DNA of 64,000 bases from RZYP01 sp964386405 (GTDB lineage: Bacteria > Bacillota > Negativicutes > Acidaminococcales > Acidaminococcaceae): positions 9,956 to 73,955 of the forward strand of contig CAYLRW010000001.1 in assembly GCA_964386405.1 (NCBI GenBank). The letters are read 5' to 3'. The stretch's first letter is position 1; each line of letters begins with the position of its first letter. Positions 23,874 to 33,431 of this stretch are shown here, piece by piece. The position numbers and the translations under genes were made by a program. The notes below the pieces were generated by a model. The model saw nothing but the letters and a program-made list of their open reading frames with translations. It was not told the DNA's origin and searched no databases.

Positions 23874-25742
23874 CTAAACTCTTTTAAACATCTTGTAAAG
23901 CTCTTCCGAGGTTATTTCTATCATACAAGGGCGGCCATGCGGGCATGTAAAAGGGTGCTCAGTATTACAGAGGTCAAGAATAAGAGATCGCATCTGCCTC
24001 ATATTAAGAAGTTCGCCAGCCTTTATAGCACCGTGACATGCTGTATAATGCAAAACACTTTGCCTCAAATCACTGCCGGAAATTGTCTTCATTTCCGAAA
24101 TCATTTTTAAAATATCCCTGACAAAGCTTTCCGCTTCTTCATCTTGAATGTCTACCGGCAAACTGGCGATTCTTAACATCTCTTCACCTGCCTGTTCTAT
24201 GTCAACACCCAATTGTAAAAACGTTTGACGATTGTCTTCAATCAACGCAATTTCCTGTGGCGTTGCATCAATATACAAAGGCACTAAAAATTGCTGTGAA
24301 GGAACATTTTCGTGGCATTTCACCAATTTATCATAAAGAATGCGTTCGTGTGCCGCATGTTGATCAATTAAATATAAACTTTTTTCTGACTGGGCAATAA
24401 TAAAAACACGATCGACCTGACCCAGAGGCCAGATTTGGTCCACACCATTATCGTAATTCTGCAGTTCTATACTTGTTGTTTTTAAGACATTGTCATTTTC
24501 AACAAGTTTTTCCTGCATAACATGTAAAGGCGTTGCTGCTTGTTCAAAAACACTTTGTGCCCCTTGGCTTATATAGTAACTCTTGCTGCTTACAATATCC
24601 TCAGCTTGATTTTCACCGGGATTTTTCCAGATACTGTCTTGTAAATACTCCCGCTTTTCAATTGTTGTATTTGAACCAATAGGCAGAGTCGGTCCTTCTT
24701 TCCGTGAAAATACCGCTATATCATCCTGCTCAGATACAGAAGCACTAAGAGGCATTGTTAAAGCACTAACCAACGCATGATAAACTGTACGGTAGATCAA
24801 TCCCTCATCACTGAATTTAATTTCACTCTTTTGAGGATGAACATTTACATCAATGCTGGAAGCGTCAACAGTAATATTCAAGACGGCAAAAGGGAAGCCC
24901 GCTTTGGGGATCTGAGATTGATAGGCATGGTCAATTGCTTTCGATATCATGCGATTACTTATTGTCCGGCCATTGACAAATATCGTCTGCCACTGGCGGG
25001 TTCCTTTTAACAAAGTCGGTTTACCAACAAAACCACTTATGGTAATGCCATTTTCCTCACAACAGACCGGCAATAATTCTTTACCTACATTTTTGCCGTA
25101 CAAGGCAACAATCGTATCGACTGCATCACTATTGCCGGGAGTGCTGACAACCATTCTGTCATTATTAATCAATTGAAACCGGACATCCGGACGAGATAAA
25201 GCTATTTTGCAAATAACCTCACTGATATAACGCCCCTCAGTATTGATTGTGCGCAAAAATTTTCTGCGTGCAGGAACATTAAAGAATAAGTTTTCAACAA
25301 TTACTGTTGTACCGACAGCACCACCAGATGAAATACATTCAAGACTTGCGCCGCCGTCTATAGTAATTGAAGTTGCGAGGTCTTCGTCATCAATTCTGGT
25401 CAGCATTCTAAATTTTGAAACAGACGCGATACTTGGCAAGGCTTCGCCACGAAACCCCAGGGTCTCAAGGCTTAACAAATCCTCAGCCATGCGTATTTTG
25501 CTTGTAGCATGCCTCAAAACTGCAAGACGGGCATTCTCTTCAGACATACCACTTCCATTGTCTACAACGCGAATGTATTCGATACCACCATCTTGAATCG
25601 TAATGTCGATTTTATCAGCACCGGCATCAAGTGAATTTTCAACTAATTCTTTGACAACAGATGCTGGTTTTTCAACAACTTCACCAGCGGCAATTTGGTT
25701 AGCGGTGTTTTGATCCAAAATATGTACTTTTTGCTCCATCAT
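23874..25742 (-). CDS. mutL: DNA mismatch repair protein MutL
   Basis: GHKL ATPase and nicking endonuclease of mismatch repair, 622 residues. ATP-binding motifs are NQIAAGEVVEKPASVVKELVEN-type near residue 12 (with NSLDAGA), DNGSGM, and TLGFRGEALPSI. The C-terminal endonuclease region has DQHAAHERILYD, where the last position of the DQHAx2Ex4E motif is Asp, plus ACHGAIKAGE and CPHGRP, so nicking activity is expected. The frame is open 35 codons farther upstream into mutS, but the ATG at 25742 overlaps the mutS stop as ATGA and follows GAGGGCGG. Confidence 0.96.
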   Translation of the reverse strand: MMEQKVHILDQNTANQIAAGEVVEKPASVVKELVENSLDAGADKIDITIQDGGIEYIRVVDNGSGMSEENARLAVLRHATSKIRMAEDLLSLETLGFRGEALPSIASVSKFRMLTRIDDEDLATSITIDGGASLECISSGGAVGTTVIVENLFFNVPARRKFLRTINTEGRYISEVICKIALSRPDVRFQLINNDRMVVSTPGNSDAVDTIVALYGKNVGKELLPVCCEENGITISGFVGKPTLLKGTRQWQTIFVNGRTISNRMISKAIDHAYQSQIPKAGFPFAVLNITVDASSIDVNVHPQKSEIKFSDEGLIYRTVYHALVSALTMPLSASVSEQDDIAVFSRKEGPTLPIGSNTTIEKREYLQDSIWKNPGENQAEDIVSSKSYYISQGAQSVFEQAATPLHVMQEKLVENDNVLKTTSIELQNYDNGVDQIWPLGQVDRVFIIAQSEKSLYLIDQHAAHERILYDKLVKCHENVPSQQFLVPLYIDATPQEIALIEDNRQTFLQLGVDIEQAGEEMLRIASLPVDIQDEEAESFVRDILKMISEMKTISGSDLRQSVLHYTACHGAIKAGELLNMRQMRSLILDLCNTEHPFTCPHGRPCMIEITSEELYKMFKRV

Positions 25743-28336
25743 AAAAGGCCGCCCTCTCTTTTTGCTTCCTCCTGAAGTTTGTATAAAGCATTTAATGCCT
25801 CTAAAGGAGTCATCGTCATAACATCCATGGATATTAGACTTTGACATAAAGATTGCGTGAAAAGAGACTCTTGATAGTTTATCTTTTCTGATTGATTATT
25901 TACATTAGGCTGTTCAGCGCAATGTGTATTTTTATCAAAACCATCATATTCCTGCAGAATTTCTTCTGCACGGCTAATAACTTTTTTAGGTAACCCAGCT
26001 AACTGGGCGACATGAATACCGTAACTTCTATCAGTACCACCCGGTATAATCCTTCTTAAGAAAATTACTTCCTTGCCCCGCTCCTTGACCGCAACAGAAT
26101 AATTTTTAACTTCCGGCAGGACATTTTCCAGTTCGATCAATTGATGGTAATGGGTAGCAAATAACGTCTTCGCTTTAATTTTCTCGTTAATAAACTCAAC
26201 AACTGAACGAGCAATGCTCATGCCGTCAAAAGTGCTTGTACCCCGGCCTACTTCATCAAGAATTATGAGACTGTCTGAAGTCGCGTAACGTAGTATTTGG
26301 GCTACCTCATTCATTTCCACCATAAACGTACTCTGACCAGTAGCCAAATCATCGCTGGCACCTACTCGTGTGAAAATCTTATCTACCGGGCAGATACTGG
26401 CAGCTCTGGCAGGAATAAACGAGCCTATCTGTGTCATGAGCACCAAGAGAGCTACCTGTCTCATATAAGTGGATTTGCCGGCCATATTTGGGCCTGTCAG
26501 GACAATAACTCTTTGCGTCTTACCATCCAACAATGTATCGTTAGGAACAAATATCTCGCGTTGCAGCAACTTTTCAACAACCGGATGGCGACCATCCTTA
26601 ATTGCTATTTCATGCCTGTTATTTAGTTCAGGTCTGATGTAGTTATTGCGAAAAGCAATAATAGACAAGGAGAGCAAGGCATCAACATTACCAAGAGCAC
26701 GTGCAGTTGTTTGGATTTCTACCATCCTAACCCGAATTTTATCTCTGATTTCATTGAAAAGATAATATTCAAGCTCCTGAATCTTTTCTTTAGCGCTCAG
26801 TATTTTATTCTCAAACTCTTTCAGTTCAGGAACAATATATCTTTCTGCATTGACAAGTGTTTGCTTGCGAATGAAATACTCCGGTACCAAATTAATACTA
26901 CCCTTGGAAACCTCAATATAATACCCAAAAACCTTATTGTAGCCAACCTTTAAAGTCTTTATCCCAGATTCTTCTTTAATTCTGAGTTCGAAATCACGCA
27001 TCCAGATTTTGTTGTCTCTGGCAATCGTGTGAAGTTCATCAAGCTCGACATGATAGCCATCACGTATCATACCTCCTTCGCGAACAGTAAAAGGTGGTTC
27101 ATCAACTATAGCAGAAACGAGCAAATTGTATATATCTTCATGTAAAGAAATTTCATTGTTAAAACGACTAATAAGCCTAGTCTGGTTGGATGCTAAGAGC
27201 TCTTTAATTGCAGGCAACACTTCAAGTGAATTCTTTAAAGAGATCAAATCCCTTGCATTAGCGGAACCTACTTCCAAGCGAGCTAATATTCTTTCCAGAT
27301 CAAAGACATTCTTAAGCTTTTCACCTAAACTTTCTCTTAATGAAACATTTTCAACGAAACCACTAATTGCTTCTTGTCTTTCGATGATAGAGGTAAAATC
27401 TAATAATGGACATTCTATCCATTGACGTAATTTTCTTCCGCCCATACTGGTAGCTGTCTGGTCTAGCACTTCTAGAAGAGTTCCATGCTTTGTACCGTCA
27501 CGCATATTTTTAACCAGCTCCAGGTTACGAATTGCGGTTGCATCAAGGTTCATAAACTTTTCTTTATCAACACACACAAGGCGGTTAACATTCGTAAGAT
27601 CTGACTTGACCGTCTCGTGAAGATAGCAGAGCATCATTTCAACTGTATTTCTAACGATTGCGGAATATGAGCTGCTATTTCCAAAATGTTTAGAAAAATA
27701 GTCACTGTCAGCTTTTTCAAATATGTATCTGCTTACCATACATTCTGGCAGTCTTTGTTTTAAAAGTTGTTCCAACCAACCCCACTCATCACTGCCGGAA
27801 GATAATACTATTTCTGACGGCTGCAAACGATATAATTGTTCCCAGACCGCATCTTCGCTACTATCGCCTTTTGCAGTAAACCAGAGACATTCTCCAGTTG
27901 AGATATCTACAGCTGACAGACAAAGCTCACTATCAAGACTTGTAAGTGCCACAAGATATTGATTATGATTAGCCTCCAGCAATTGTTCATTGAGTGCTGT
28001 GCCTGGTGTAATTATTTTAATTACTTCGCGACGTACTATTCCTTTGGCTAATTTCGGATCTTCCACCTGCTCACATATTGCAATACGATAACCTTTGCTC
28101 ACAAGCTTGGCAATATAGCCTTCAACCGCATGATAAGGCACACCGCACATAGGTATCTTATCTTCAAGACCACCGGCACGGCCAGTCAGCGTAATATTCA
28201 ACTCTTTGGAAGCAGTCAGAGCATCTTCGAAAAAAAGTTCATAGAAATCACCTAATCTGAAGAACAACAGCTCGTTCTCATGCTGTCTTTTTACTTCCAA
28301 ATACTGCTGCACCATCGGAGTGTATTCTGTGGTCAT
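25739..28336 (-). CDS. mutS: DNA mismatch repair protein MutS
   Basis: Mismatch-recognition ATPase, 865 residues. The mismatch-contacting Phe-x-Glu is in FFRLGDFYELF near residue 25-35, the Walker A in TGPNMAGKSTYMRQ at about residue 615, Walker B in LIILDEVGRGTSTFDG, and the signature ATHYHQL afterwards. The C-terminal EEILQEYDGFDK and dimerisation tail are present. The ATG at 28336 overlaps the miaB stop (ATGA), and its own stop overlaps the mutL start, so miaB, mutS and mutL are tightly coupled. Confidence 0.97.
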   Translation of the reverse strand: MTTEYTPMVQQYLEVKRQHENELLFFRLGDFYELFFEDALTASKELNITLTGRAGGLEDKIPMCGVPYHAVEGYIAKLVSKGYRIAICEQVEDPKLAKGIVRREVIKIITPGTALNEQLLEANHNQYLVALTSLDSELCLSAVDISTGECLWFTAKGDSSEDAVWEQLYRLQPSEIVLSSGSDEWGWLEQLLKQRLPECMVSRYIFEKADSDYFSKHFGNSSSYSAIVRNTVEMMLCYLHETVKSDLTNVNRLVCVDKEKFMNLDATAIRNLELVKNMRDGTKHGTLLEVLDQTATSMGGRKLRQWIECPLLDFTSIIERQEAISGFVENVSLRESLGEKLKNVFDLERILARLEVGSANARDLISLKNSLEVLPAIKELLASNQTRLISRFNNEISLHEDIYNLLVSAIVDEPPFTVREGGMIRDGYHVELDELHTIARDNKIWMRDFELRIKEESGIKTLKVGYNKVFGYYIEVSKGSINLVPEYFIRKQTLVNAERYIVPELKEFENKILSAKEKIQELEYYLFNEIRDKIRVRMVEIQTTARALGNVDALLSLSIIAFRNNYIRPELNNRHEIAIKDGRHPVVEKLLQREIFVPNDTLLDGKTQRVIVLTGPNMAGKSTYMRQVALLVLMTQIGSFIPARAASICPVDKIFTRVGASDDLATGQSTFMVEMNEVAQILRYATSDSLIILDEVGRGTSTFDGMSIARSVVEFINEKIKAKTLFATHYHQLIELENVLPEVKNYSVAVKERGKEVIFLRRIIPGGTDRSYGIHVAQLAGLPKKVISRAEEILQEYDGFDKNTHCAEQPNVNNQSEKINYQESLFTQSLCQSLISMDVMTMTPLEALNALYKLQEEAKREGGLL

Positions 28337-29658
28337 GATTCCGCCTTTCCTTTCAATAACCAGGTTTGAGCCGAGGTAATTTCAATGTTGACAGACTGCC
28401 CTATAGTATATTCTTTCCCCAAGACAGGCCATAATACCAATTTGTTAGTTCTCGTTCTGCCAGTCCAGATTTCACTGTTACTTTGGCTTGGGCCTTCTGC
28501 CAGTACTTCTAATTTCTTGCCAATAAGCAACTTGTTTTTGGCTAAACTGTTTTCATTTTGAACTTCCATTAAGCGATTCAGGCGTTCTTTTTTTACATCC
28601 AAGGGAATCTGGTCCTCATAACCAGCAGCAGGAGTACCTGATCTTTTTGAATAAATAAAAGTGTATGCGGCATCAAACTGAACTTCTCTCATTAAACTTA
28701 GCGTATCTTCAAAATCTTCTTCCGTCTCACCAGGAAAACCAACAATAATATCAGTTGTTATCGCAGCTTCAGGGCAATATTTCTTAATAGAGTCAACCAA
28801 AGAAAGATATTTCTCACGTGTATAACCTCTGTTCATAGCTTTTAAAATACGATTACTTCCGGATTGAGCAGGAATATGAAAGTTTTCGCAAATATTCTTA
28901 CACTCAGAAACCACCTTAACGACCTCTTCGCTCATGTCGCGCGGGTGACTAGTCATGTAACGAATACGTTCTACGCCGGGAATATCATTACATTCTTTGA
29001 GCAGTTCTGCAAATGAATGGCTGTTACCCTGGTCTTTACCATAGGAATTAACATTTTGCCCTAACAGGGTAAATTCTTTAAATCCGTTGGCAACAGCACG
29101 TTCTATTTCCTTTTTAATGCTTTCTTTACTACGGCTCCGCTCTCTGCCCCTGACATAAGGTACAATGCAGTAGGTACAAAAATTATTACAGCCATACATA
29201 ATAGGAACCCAGGCTGCAAAGCTGCTCTTTCTGATACATTGGCCTTCAAACTCAGTTTCCTTTATGCTGACATCGTCATAAACTTTTTGCCCTTTATCAG
29301 CTAAAAAATCAAGCAAAATTGCTTTGAAATTATTTACCTGCGCTGTTCCGATTAATAAATCAATCTGCGGATACTTCTTAACTAGTTTATCTCCGCCTTT
29401 TTGTGCCATACAGCCTGCTACACATATAATCTGGCCAGGATGACTTGCTTTAACTCCCTTTAGCTCGCCAATTTTGCCTAAAATCTTCTTTTCTGCACTT
29501 TCACGCACGCAGCAAGTGTTAACAACTACTACATCCGCATCATGATAATCATTAATAAAGCTGTAGCCTAAATCACTTAACTGGCCGGCAAAATGTTCTG
29601 AATCGGATTCATTCATCTGGCAGCCATAATTTAAAATTGTATACTTCTTATCGTTCAT
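28333..29658 (-). CDS. miaB: tRNA-2-methylthio-N6-dimethylallyladenosine synthase MiaB
   Basis: Radical-SAM methylthiotransferase that converts i6A37 to ms2i6A37 in tRNA. The N-terminal cluster-binding domain has Cys in NYGCQMNESDSE, NTCCVRESAE and CMAQ, and the radical-SAM cluster is CNNFCTYC before IVPYVRGRERSR. A TRAM domain closes the protein. GGAG lies seven bases before the ATG at 29658, giving 441 residues; an in-frame extension to 29688 has no such site. First gene of the mutS/mutL/miaA/hfq string. Confidence 0.96.
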   Translation of the reverse strand: MNDKKYTILNYGCQMNESDSEHFAGQLSDLGYSFINDYHDADVVVVNTCCVRESAEKKILGKIGELKGVKASHPGQIICVAGCMAQKGGDKLVKKYPQIDLLIGTAQVNNFKAILLDFLADKGQKVYDDVSIKETEFEGQCIRKSSFAAWVPIMYGCNNFCTYCIVPYVRGRERSRSKESIKKEIERAVANGFKEFTLLGQNVNSYGKDQGNSHSFAELLKECNDIPGVERIRYMTSHPRDMSEEVVKVVSECKNICENFHIPAQSGSNRILKAMNRGYTREKYLSLVDSIKKYCPEAAITTDIIVGFPGETEEDFEDTLSLMREVQFDAAYTFIYSKRSGTPAAGYEDQIPLDVKKERLNRLMEVQNENSLAKNKLLIGKKLEVLAEGPSQSNSEIWTGRTRTNKLVLWPVLGKEYTIGQSVNIEITSAQTWLLKGKAES

Positions 29659-29703
29659 CAAATTACTCCTCGAATAGCATAAAATCAAATTTTGTACTTC
29701 TTT

Positions 29704-29732
29704 ATTATAAACGAGATACCTCGATTAAACAA
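29704..29732 (-). promoter_or_regulatory. Promoter of the miaB operon
   Basis: TTGTTT (29727-29732), 17 bases, TATAAT (29704-29709) on the minus strand. The -35 partly overlaps the tail of the preceding terminator. Confidence 0.6.
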
Positions 29733-29768
29733 ATAAAACAAGGCTCCCTAAAGAGCCTTGTTTTATTT
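29731..29768 (-). terminator. Terminator after the DUF3870 gene
   Basis: A perfect 16-bp stem (29731-29746 with 29753-29768) with a six-base loop. Its outer half is AAATAAAACA/TGTTTTATTT, so it supplies its own T-run in either direction. Confidence 0.88.
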
Positions 29769-29785
29769 GTTTAAAATTAATTGTG

Positions 29786-30133
29786 TTAAAGAGTAATATT
29801 ATCTGCCTCTGTTTTAAAACTACGATATTTATCATGGATAATTCTGAGAGCAGTAGAAATAGCTTTTTTTGCATTTCCTTGATATTGTCTGTCCAAAATG
29901 GCTTGAATCCCTTCTGAACCATTGGAAAGGTCATAACCAATCAATAATTTAGAAATATAGTCGCGAGCTAATTTAGTGGCAAGTGTACAATCGGCCTCCG
30001 TAATAATTCCAGTTTCAATATCTACGACGACAATCAGACCAATTACCTTATAAACTTCAGCGGCTGTGATTCCTACGGGAACTTTGGCATAACCAGAGAA
30101 GAGCACCATTTCATGTTGTTTTTCATTTGACAA
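29786..30133 (-). CDS. DUF3870 domain protein
   Basis: A 115-residue protein of the DUF3870 family: FSGYAKVPVGITAAEVYKVIGL, then VVDIETGIITEADCTLATKLARDYISKLLIGYDL, split across residues 13-68, and a C-terminal helix ending in ALRIIHDKYRSF. The function of the family is unknown; it occurs in anaerobic Firmicutes. The start appears to be TTG at 30133, nine bases after AAGGGGG. It is the last gene of a run that begins with pepA and includes the P-loop/Asp23-like gene 29 bases upstream. Confidence 0.85.
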   Translation of the reverse strand: MSNEKQHEMVLFSGYAKVPVGITAAEVYKVIGLIVVVDIETGIITEADCTLATKLARDYISKLLIGYDLSNGSEGIQAILDRQYQGNAKKAISTALRIIHDKYRSFKTEADNITL

Positions 30134-30162
30134 GGCAATTATCCCCCTTAAATAATATATGT

Positions 30163-30999
30163 TTATTTTTTATCTGCTGATATGACGGATAAACTCTTCA
30201 CATCAACATTTACTTCCCTTACTCTCATTGCAGTCATCATTTCAACTTTTTCTTTAACACGGTGCTGCAATATATCAACTACTTCAAAAATGTTAGTACC
30301 ATAAAATAATACAATATCGATATAGATTGTCATTCCTTTGACTGGATCTGATGGGCGTCTGACTTTAATGTTGGTAACTCTGTCTATCCCACGCATTTTA
30401 CCTACTATAATGTTGACGATGTCAATAACAACATAATCAGAAATTGCAAGTTTGCCATAGTAACTAAAAGACGGTCTGACAATTGATTTTTCATCGCTGA
30501 CCTTTACTTTTTTCTTTCTTGAAAATAAATGATGCGGTAAATCAACTAAAATTCCAGACAAATGAGGCTTTAGCTCAACGGTTGGAACTGGAACGATATG
30601 TTTGCCTTCCTTAAGCCGTATCTGTCTTGCCTTGTTTATATCGTGCTTGCTGGCAATATCCTGTATTTTAACGAATTTTACAGGTTTAGGAAGTCCGAGA
30701 CGCAGACAAATCTTTAAAGCCATATTCTCCGAAGTTCCTATTACTAAGAGCCTTTCTATCTTAGCCTCAGTAATTGCTTTTTTCACTTCATCCACATGTT
30801 CTTGATCAGAAAAGATTGCACGTTTAACCGCTTGGATTCTATTCTGCTCGCTTTTTGCAGAGGAACCAGCCAAAATCTTAGTTCCCTTAATCAGAAGACC
30901 GTCATCAATAATAGCTTCACTTTTGTTATCATGGGCAACAGACAAAGCTCTGTGACTTTTGCCGGTGCCGCTGGGTCCCACAAACGCAACTACTTCCAT
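30163..30999 (-). CDS. P-loop NTPase fused to an Asp23/Gls24-like domain
   Basis: A 278-residue protein. The N-terminal half has a Walker A, GPSGTGKSH, at residues 8-16, in a small P-loop domain. The C-terminal half, from about residue 175, has the Asp23/Gls24-like pattern LAISDYVVIDIVNIIVGKMRGIDRVTNIKVR and GMTIYIDIVLFYGTNIFEVVDILQHRVKEKVE in sections. Asp23-like proteins are linked to envelope stress in Gram-positives, but a role for the fused form is not known to me. The ATG at 30999 follows GGGAGG. Probably cytoplasmic. Neighbours (DUF3870 and a PHP phosphatase) do not reveal its function. Confidence 0.78.
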   Translation of the reverse strand: MEVVAFVGPSGTGKSHRALSVAHDNKSEAIIDDGLLIKGTKILAGSSAKSEQNRIQAVKRAIFSDQEHVDEVKKAITEAKIERLLVIGTSENMALKICLRLGLPKPVKFVKIQDIASKHDINKARQIRLKEGKHIVPVPTVELKPHLSGILVDLPHHLFSRKKKVKVSDEKSIVRPSFSYYGKLAISDYVVIDIVNIIVGKMRGIDRVTNIKVRRPSDPVKGMTIYIDIVLFYGTNIFEVVDILQHRVKEKVEMMTAMRVREVNVDVKSLSVISADKK

Positions 31000-31026
31000 G
31001 ATGACCTCCCCTAAAACAATATGAAC

Positions 31027-31842
31027 CTATTTATATTCTATCATAGATTTTACATTTTTATATAAAATTGAAAAATCTCCTAAGCTTTTGGGGAATCTGC
31101 CATTATCTCCATGAAAATCAGAACCGCCGCTTACAAGCAATTTATATATTCTTGCCAGTTCAAGCCAAACATTCATTTCTTCAGAAGAAGCCGATGGATG
31201 CCACACCTCAATACCATCAAATTTAATATGCGCAAGTAAGCCTTTTACCAATGTTAAATCTTTTAATTCACTAGGATGAGCCAAGAAAGCAATACCACCA
31301 GCATCATGAATTAAATCAACTGCCTCAGTAGGTGATAACTTTGGCTGAGGCACATATCCCGGTTTACCACGCTTCAGCAAAATGTCAAAAGCTTCTTGAA
31401 TATCTTTAAAATAGCCTTTTTCCACTAATGCCTTAGCCACATGTGGTCTGCCAAAGGCGCGATGAGAAATATCGGTTGTTTCTACTGCCACATTATAACC
31501 CAGAGAATTTACTTTATCAACAATTTTAGCCAATCTGATTTCACGGGCATGCCGCAATTCATAAGTACGCTCTAAAAGCGGCTCATAATTCTCGTCAAAA
31601 TGATAACCCAAAATATGTATTGCTTTTTCATCTATCTGTGTACCAAGTTCAATGCCAGAAAATATTCTTGGACCGTTACGAGTCGTTTCAATATATTGCC
31701 TGGCGGCAATATATCCATTAACAGAGTCATGATCCGTAATTGAAATTACTTCTATATTCTTTTTCTTAGCAGCTTCAACTATTTCCTGCGGTGTTAAAAA
31801 ACCATCAGAAAATGTGCTATGTATATGCAAGTCAACTAACAT
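31027..31842 (-). CDS. PHP-domain phosphoesterase (YciV/TrpH-like)
   Basis: A 271-residue PHP-fold metal phosphatase. Metal ligands are visible in DLHIHSTFSDG (residues 4-14), ITDHDSV (about 36-42), FSGIELGTQ, FLAHPSEL and SGGSDFHGDNG. Similar enzymes hydrolyse 3',5'-nucleoside bisphosphates or trim RNA 5' ends (RNase AM/YciV). The exact substrate here is not known. The ATG at 31842 lies one base after the pepA stop, so the two genes are coupled. Confidence 0.9.
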   Translation of the reverse strand: MLVDLHIHSTFSDGFLTPQEIVEAAKKKNIEVISITDHDSVNGYIAARQYIETTRNGPRIFSGIELGTQIDEKAIHILGYHFDENYEPLLERTYELRHAREIRLAKIVDKVNSLGYNVAVETTDISHRAFGRPHVAKALVEKGYFKDIQEAFDILLKRGKPGYVPQPKLSPTEAVDLIHDAGGIAFLAHPSELKDLTLVKGLLAHIKFDGIEVWHPSASSEEMNVWLELARIYKLLVSGGSDFHGDNGRFPKSLGDFSILYKNVKSMIEYK

Positions 31843-31843
31843 A

Positions 31844-33337
31844 TTATCTTCCTTTCACAAGTTGCACAAGTGTTGCTACTCCAACACCCGTAGCTCCCTT
31901 TACCCAGTAACCATTCGTTTTCTGAGTTGTTGAAGTACCACCAATATCAATATGAGCCCAAGGGATATTTTCATCGACAAACTCACCAATAAATAATCCT
32001 CCGGTGATTACACCGCCAGGCCTTCCAGCACTGTTTAGCAGGTCAGCAATATCACTCTTGATTGCATCTTGACATTCCGGAAGTGACGGAAGCCGCCAAT
32101 AATTTTCACCCGCTATTTTTCCTGCATCAATTATTTCTTTACATAAATTATCATTATTGCTAACAATAGCAGCAGTTTCATTGCCTAATGCTATGATAAC
32201 AGCTCCGGTCAAAGTTGCAATATCAATTACTTTGGAAGCACCCTGACGGCAAGCATACCAAACTGCGTCTGCAAGTACCATTCTGCCCTCAGCGTCAGTT
32301 GATACTACTTCAATGGTCTTACCGCTGGCCGCCCTTATTATATCACCTGGTCTGGTTGCAGTGCCAGACGGCATATTCTCAGCGCAAGCAGCAATTGCCA
32401 TAACGTTACAGGGCAATTGCATTCTGGCAATTGCCCTGATAGCACCCAAGACAGCCGCCGCTCCAGCCATGTCATCCTTCATTTCACCCATGCCAGCTTC
32501 TGGTTTAATAGAAATACCACCGCTATCAAAAGTAATGCCTTTACCTACCAAGGCAATCCAGTTTGCCTCATCTGAACCTTGATACTTTAAAGTAATGAGT
32601 CGAGGCTCTGCGGCGGATCCTTTCCCGACGGCCAGTATTGAGCCCATTTTTTTCTCTTTCATCGCATCAATACCCAAAATTTCGCATTGAAGATCAAGTT
32701 TATCCGACAATTTTAGTGCTTCATCAGCTATATTTTTCGGTTGCACAATATTTCCAGGATGATTAACAAGATTTCTGGTCCAAACAATACTTTCGCATAA
32801 AATATTAGCTTCTGCAATTATATCATTAACCTGCAAATTCTTTGAATAGACTTGTATAGTCCCTTCAAAATTATCTATTGCATCGCTTTTATAATCATTA
32901 AATTCGTAACTGCCAAGTATAAGTCCTTCGATCAATGCGCTCAAATAAATAGATCCATTATTTGAAATAGCAGCCGGCGCAAATACCAGTGTTTTTTCGC
33001 CATCGGCTTTTACTAGAGTTCTGGCAGTTTCACCAGCTGCCTTACGTAAAATATTTGGTTTTAATTTGTCGGCCTCGCCCAAACCAGTAATTATAATTTT
33101 CTTCAAACCACTGGCAGAATCAAGAACAATACTAGTGGTATTACCGAAATCAAACATTTTTTTGTCTTTATCTGCTAGTTTTTTGATTATGTCGACATAA
33201 GGCATTTCCCGGTCGGCAATATCTTCTTTCGTAATCAATAGAGAAATAACATCAGTTTCTTCTATACGCTCTACTGAGCAAATATTTAAAAAATCATTAT
33301 AAAAATTGTCATGTTCTTTCTTTTCATTAGTTATCAT
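31844..33337 (-). CDS. pepA: Leucyl aminopeptidase (M17, PepA)
   Basis: Cytosolic dinuclear-zinc aminopeptidase. The 497 residues have a variable N-terminal domain and a C-terminal catalytic domain with Lys and Asp in VGKGITFDSGGISIKP, Asp in MKDDMAGAAA, and the family signature STDAEGRMVLADA. The open frame extends 23 codons upstream across the dapA terminator, but AAAGGAG lies eight bases before the ATG at 33337, so the short form is used. It heads the PHP/P-loop/DUF3870 run. A promoter was not resolved in the 50 bases upstream. Confidence 0.95.
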   Translation of the reverse strand: MITNEKKEHDNFYNDFLNICSVERIEETDVISLLITKEDIADREMPYVDIIKKLADKDKKMFDFGNTTSIVLDSASGLKKIIITGLGEADKLKPNILRKAAGETARTLVKADGEKTLVFAPAAISNNGSIYLSALIEGLILGSYEFNDYKSDAIDNFEGTIQVYSKNLQVNDIIAEANILCESIVWTRNLVNHPGNIVQPKNIADEALKLSDKLDLQCEILGIDAMKEKKMGSILAVGKGSAAEPRLITLKYQGSDEANWIALVGKGITFDSGGISIKPEAGMGEMKDDMAGAAAVLGAIRAIARMQLPCNVMAIAACAENMPSGTATRPGDIIRAASGKTIEVVSTDAEGRMVLADAVWYACRQGASKVIDIATLTGAVIIALGNETAAIVSNNDNLCKEIIDAGKIAGENYWRLPSLPECQDAIKSDIADLLNSAGRPGGVITGGLFIGEFVDENIPWAHIDIGGTSTTQKTNGYWVKGATGVGVATLVQLVKGR

Positions 33338-33393
33338 ATCTGATGCTCCTTTATAAAAGTCTATATATAAATTTTCGACAAGACAAAAGAAAA

Positions 33394-33425
33394 AACCTGC
33401 TACCATTAAAAATGACAGCAGGCTT
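33394..33425 (-). terminator. Terminator of the lysine biosynthesis operon (after dapA)
   Basis: GCCTGCT pairs with AGCAGG on the minus strand around an inner CATT/ATG stem and is followed by TTTTTTCTTTT. It ends the dapB-asd-lysC-dapA unit. Confidence 0.82.
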
Positions 33426-33431
33426 TAGTTT

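Noticed and set aside
25743..25847. Longer MutL N-terminus
   Set aside because: It lies inside mutS, lacks homology to MutL, and the ATG overlapping the mutS stop has the ribosome site.
29725..29940. A minus-strand open frame of 71 codons
   Set aside because: It overlaps the DUF3870 gene in another frame and crosses its terminator; no protein-like features.
33338..33406. Longer PepA N-terminus
   Set aside because: It runs through the dapA terminator; the ATG at 33337 has an ideal AAAGGAG.
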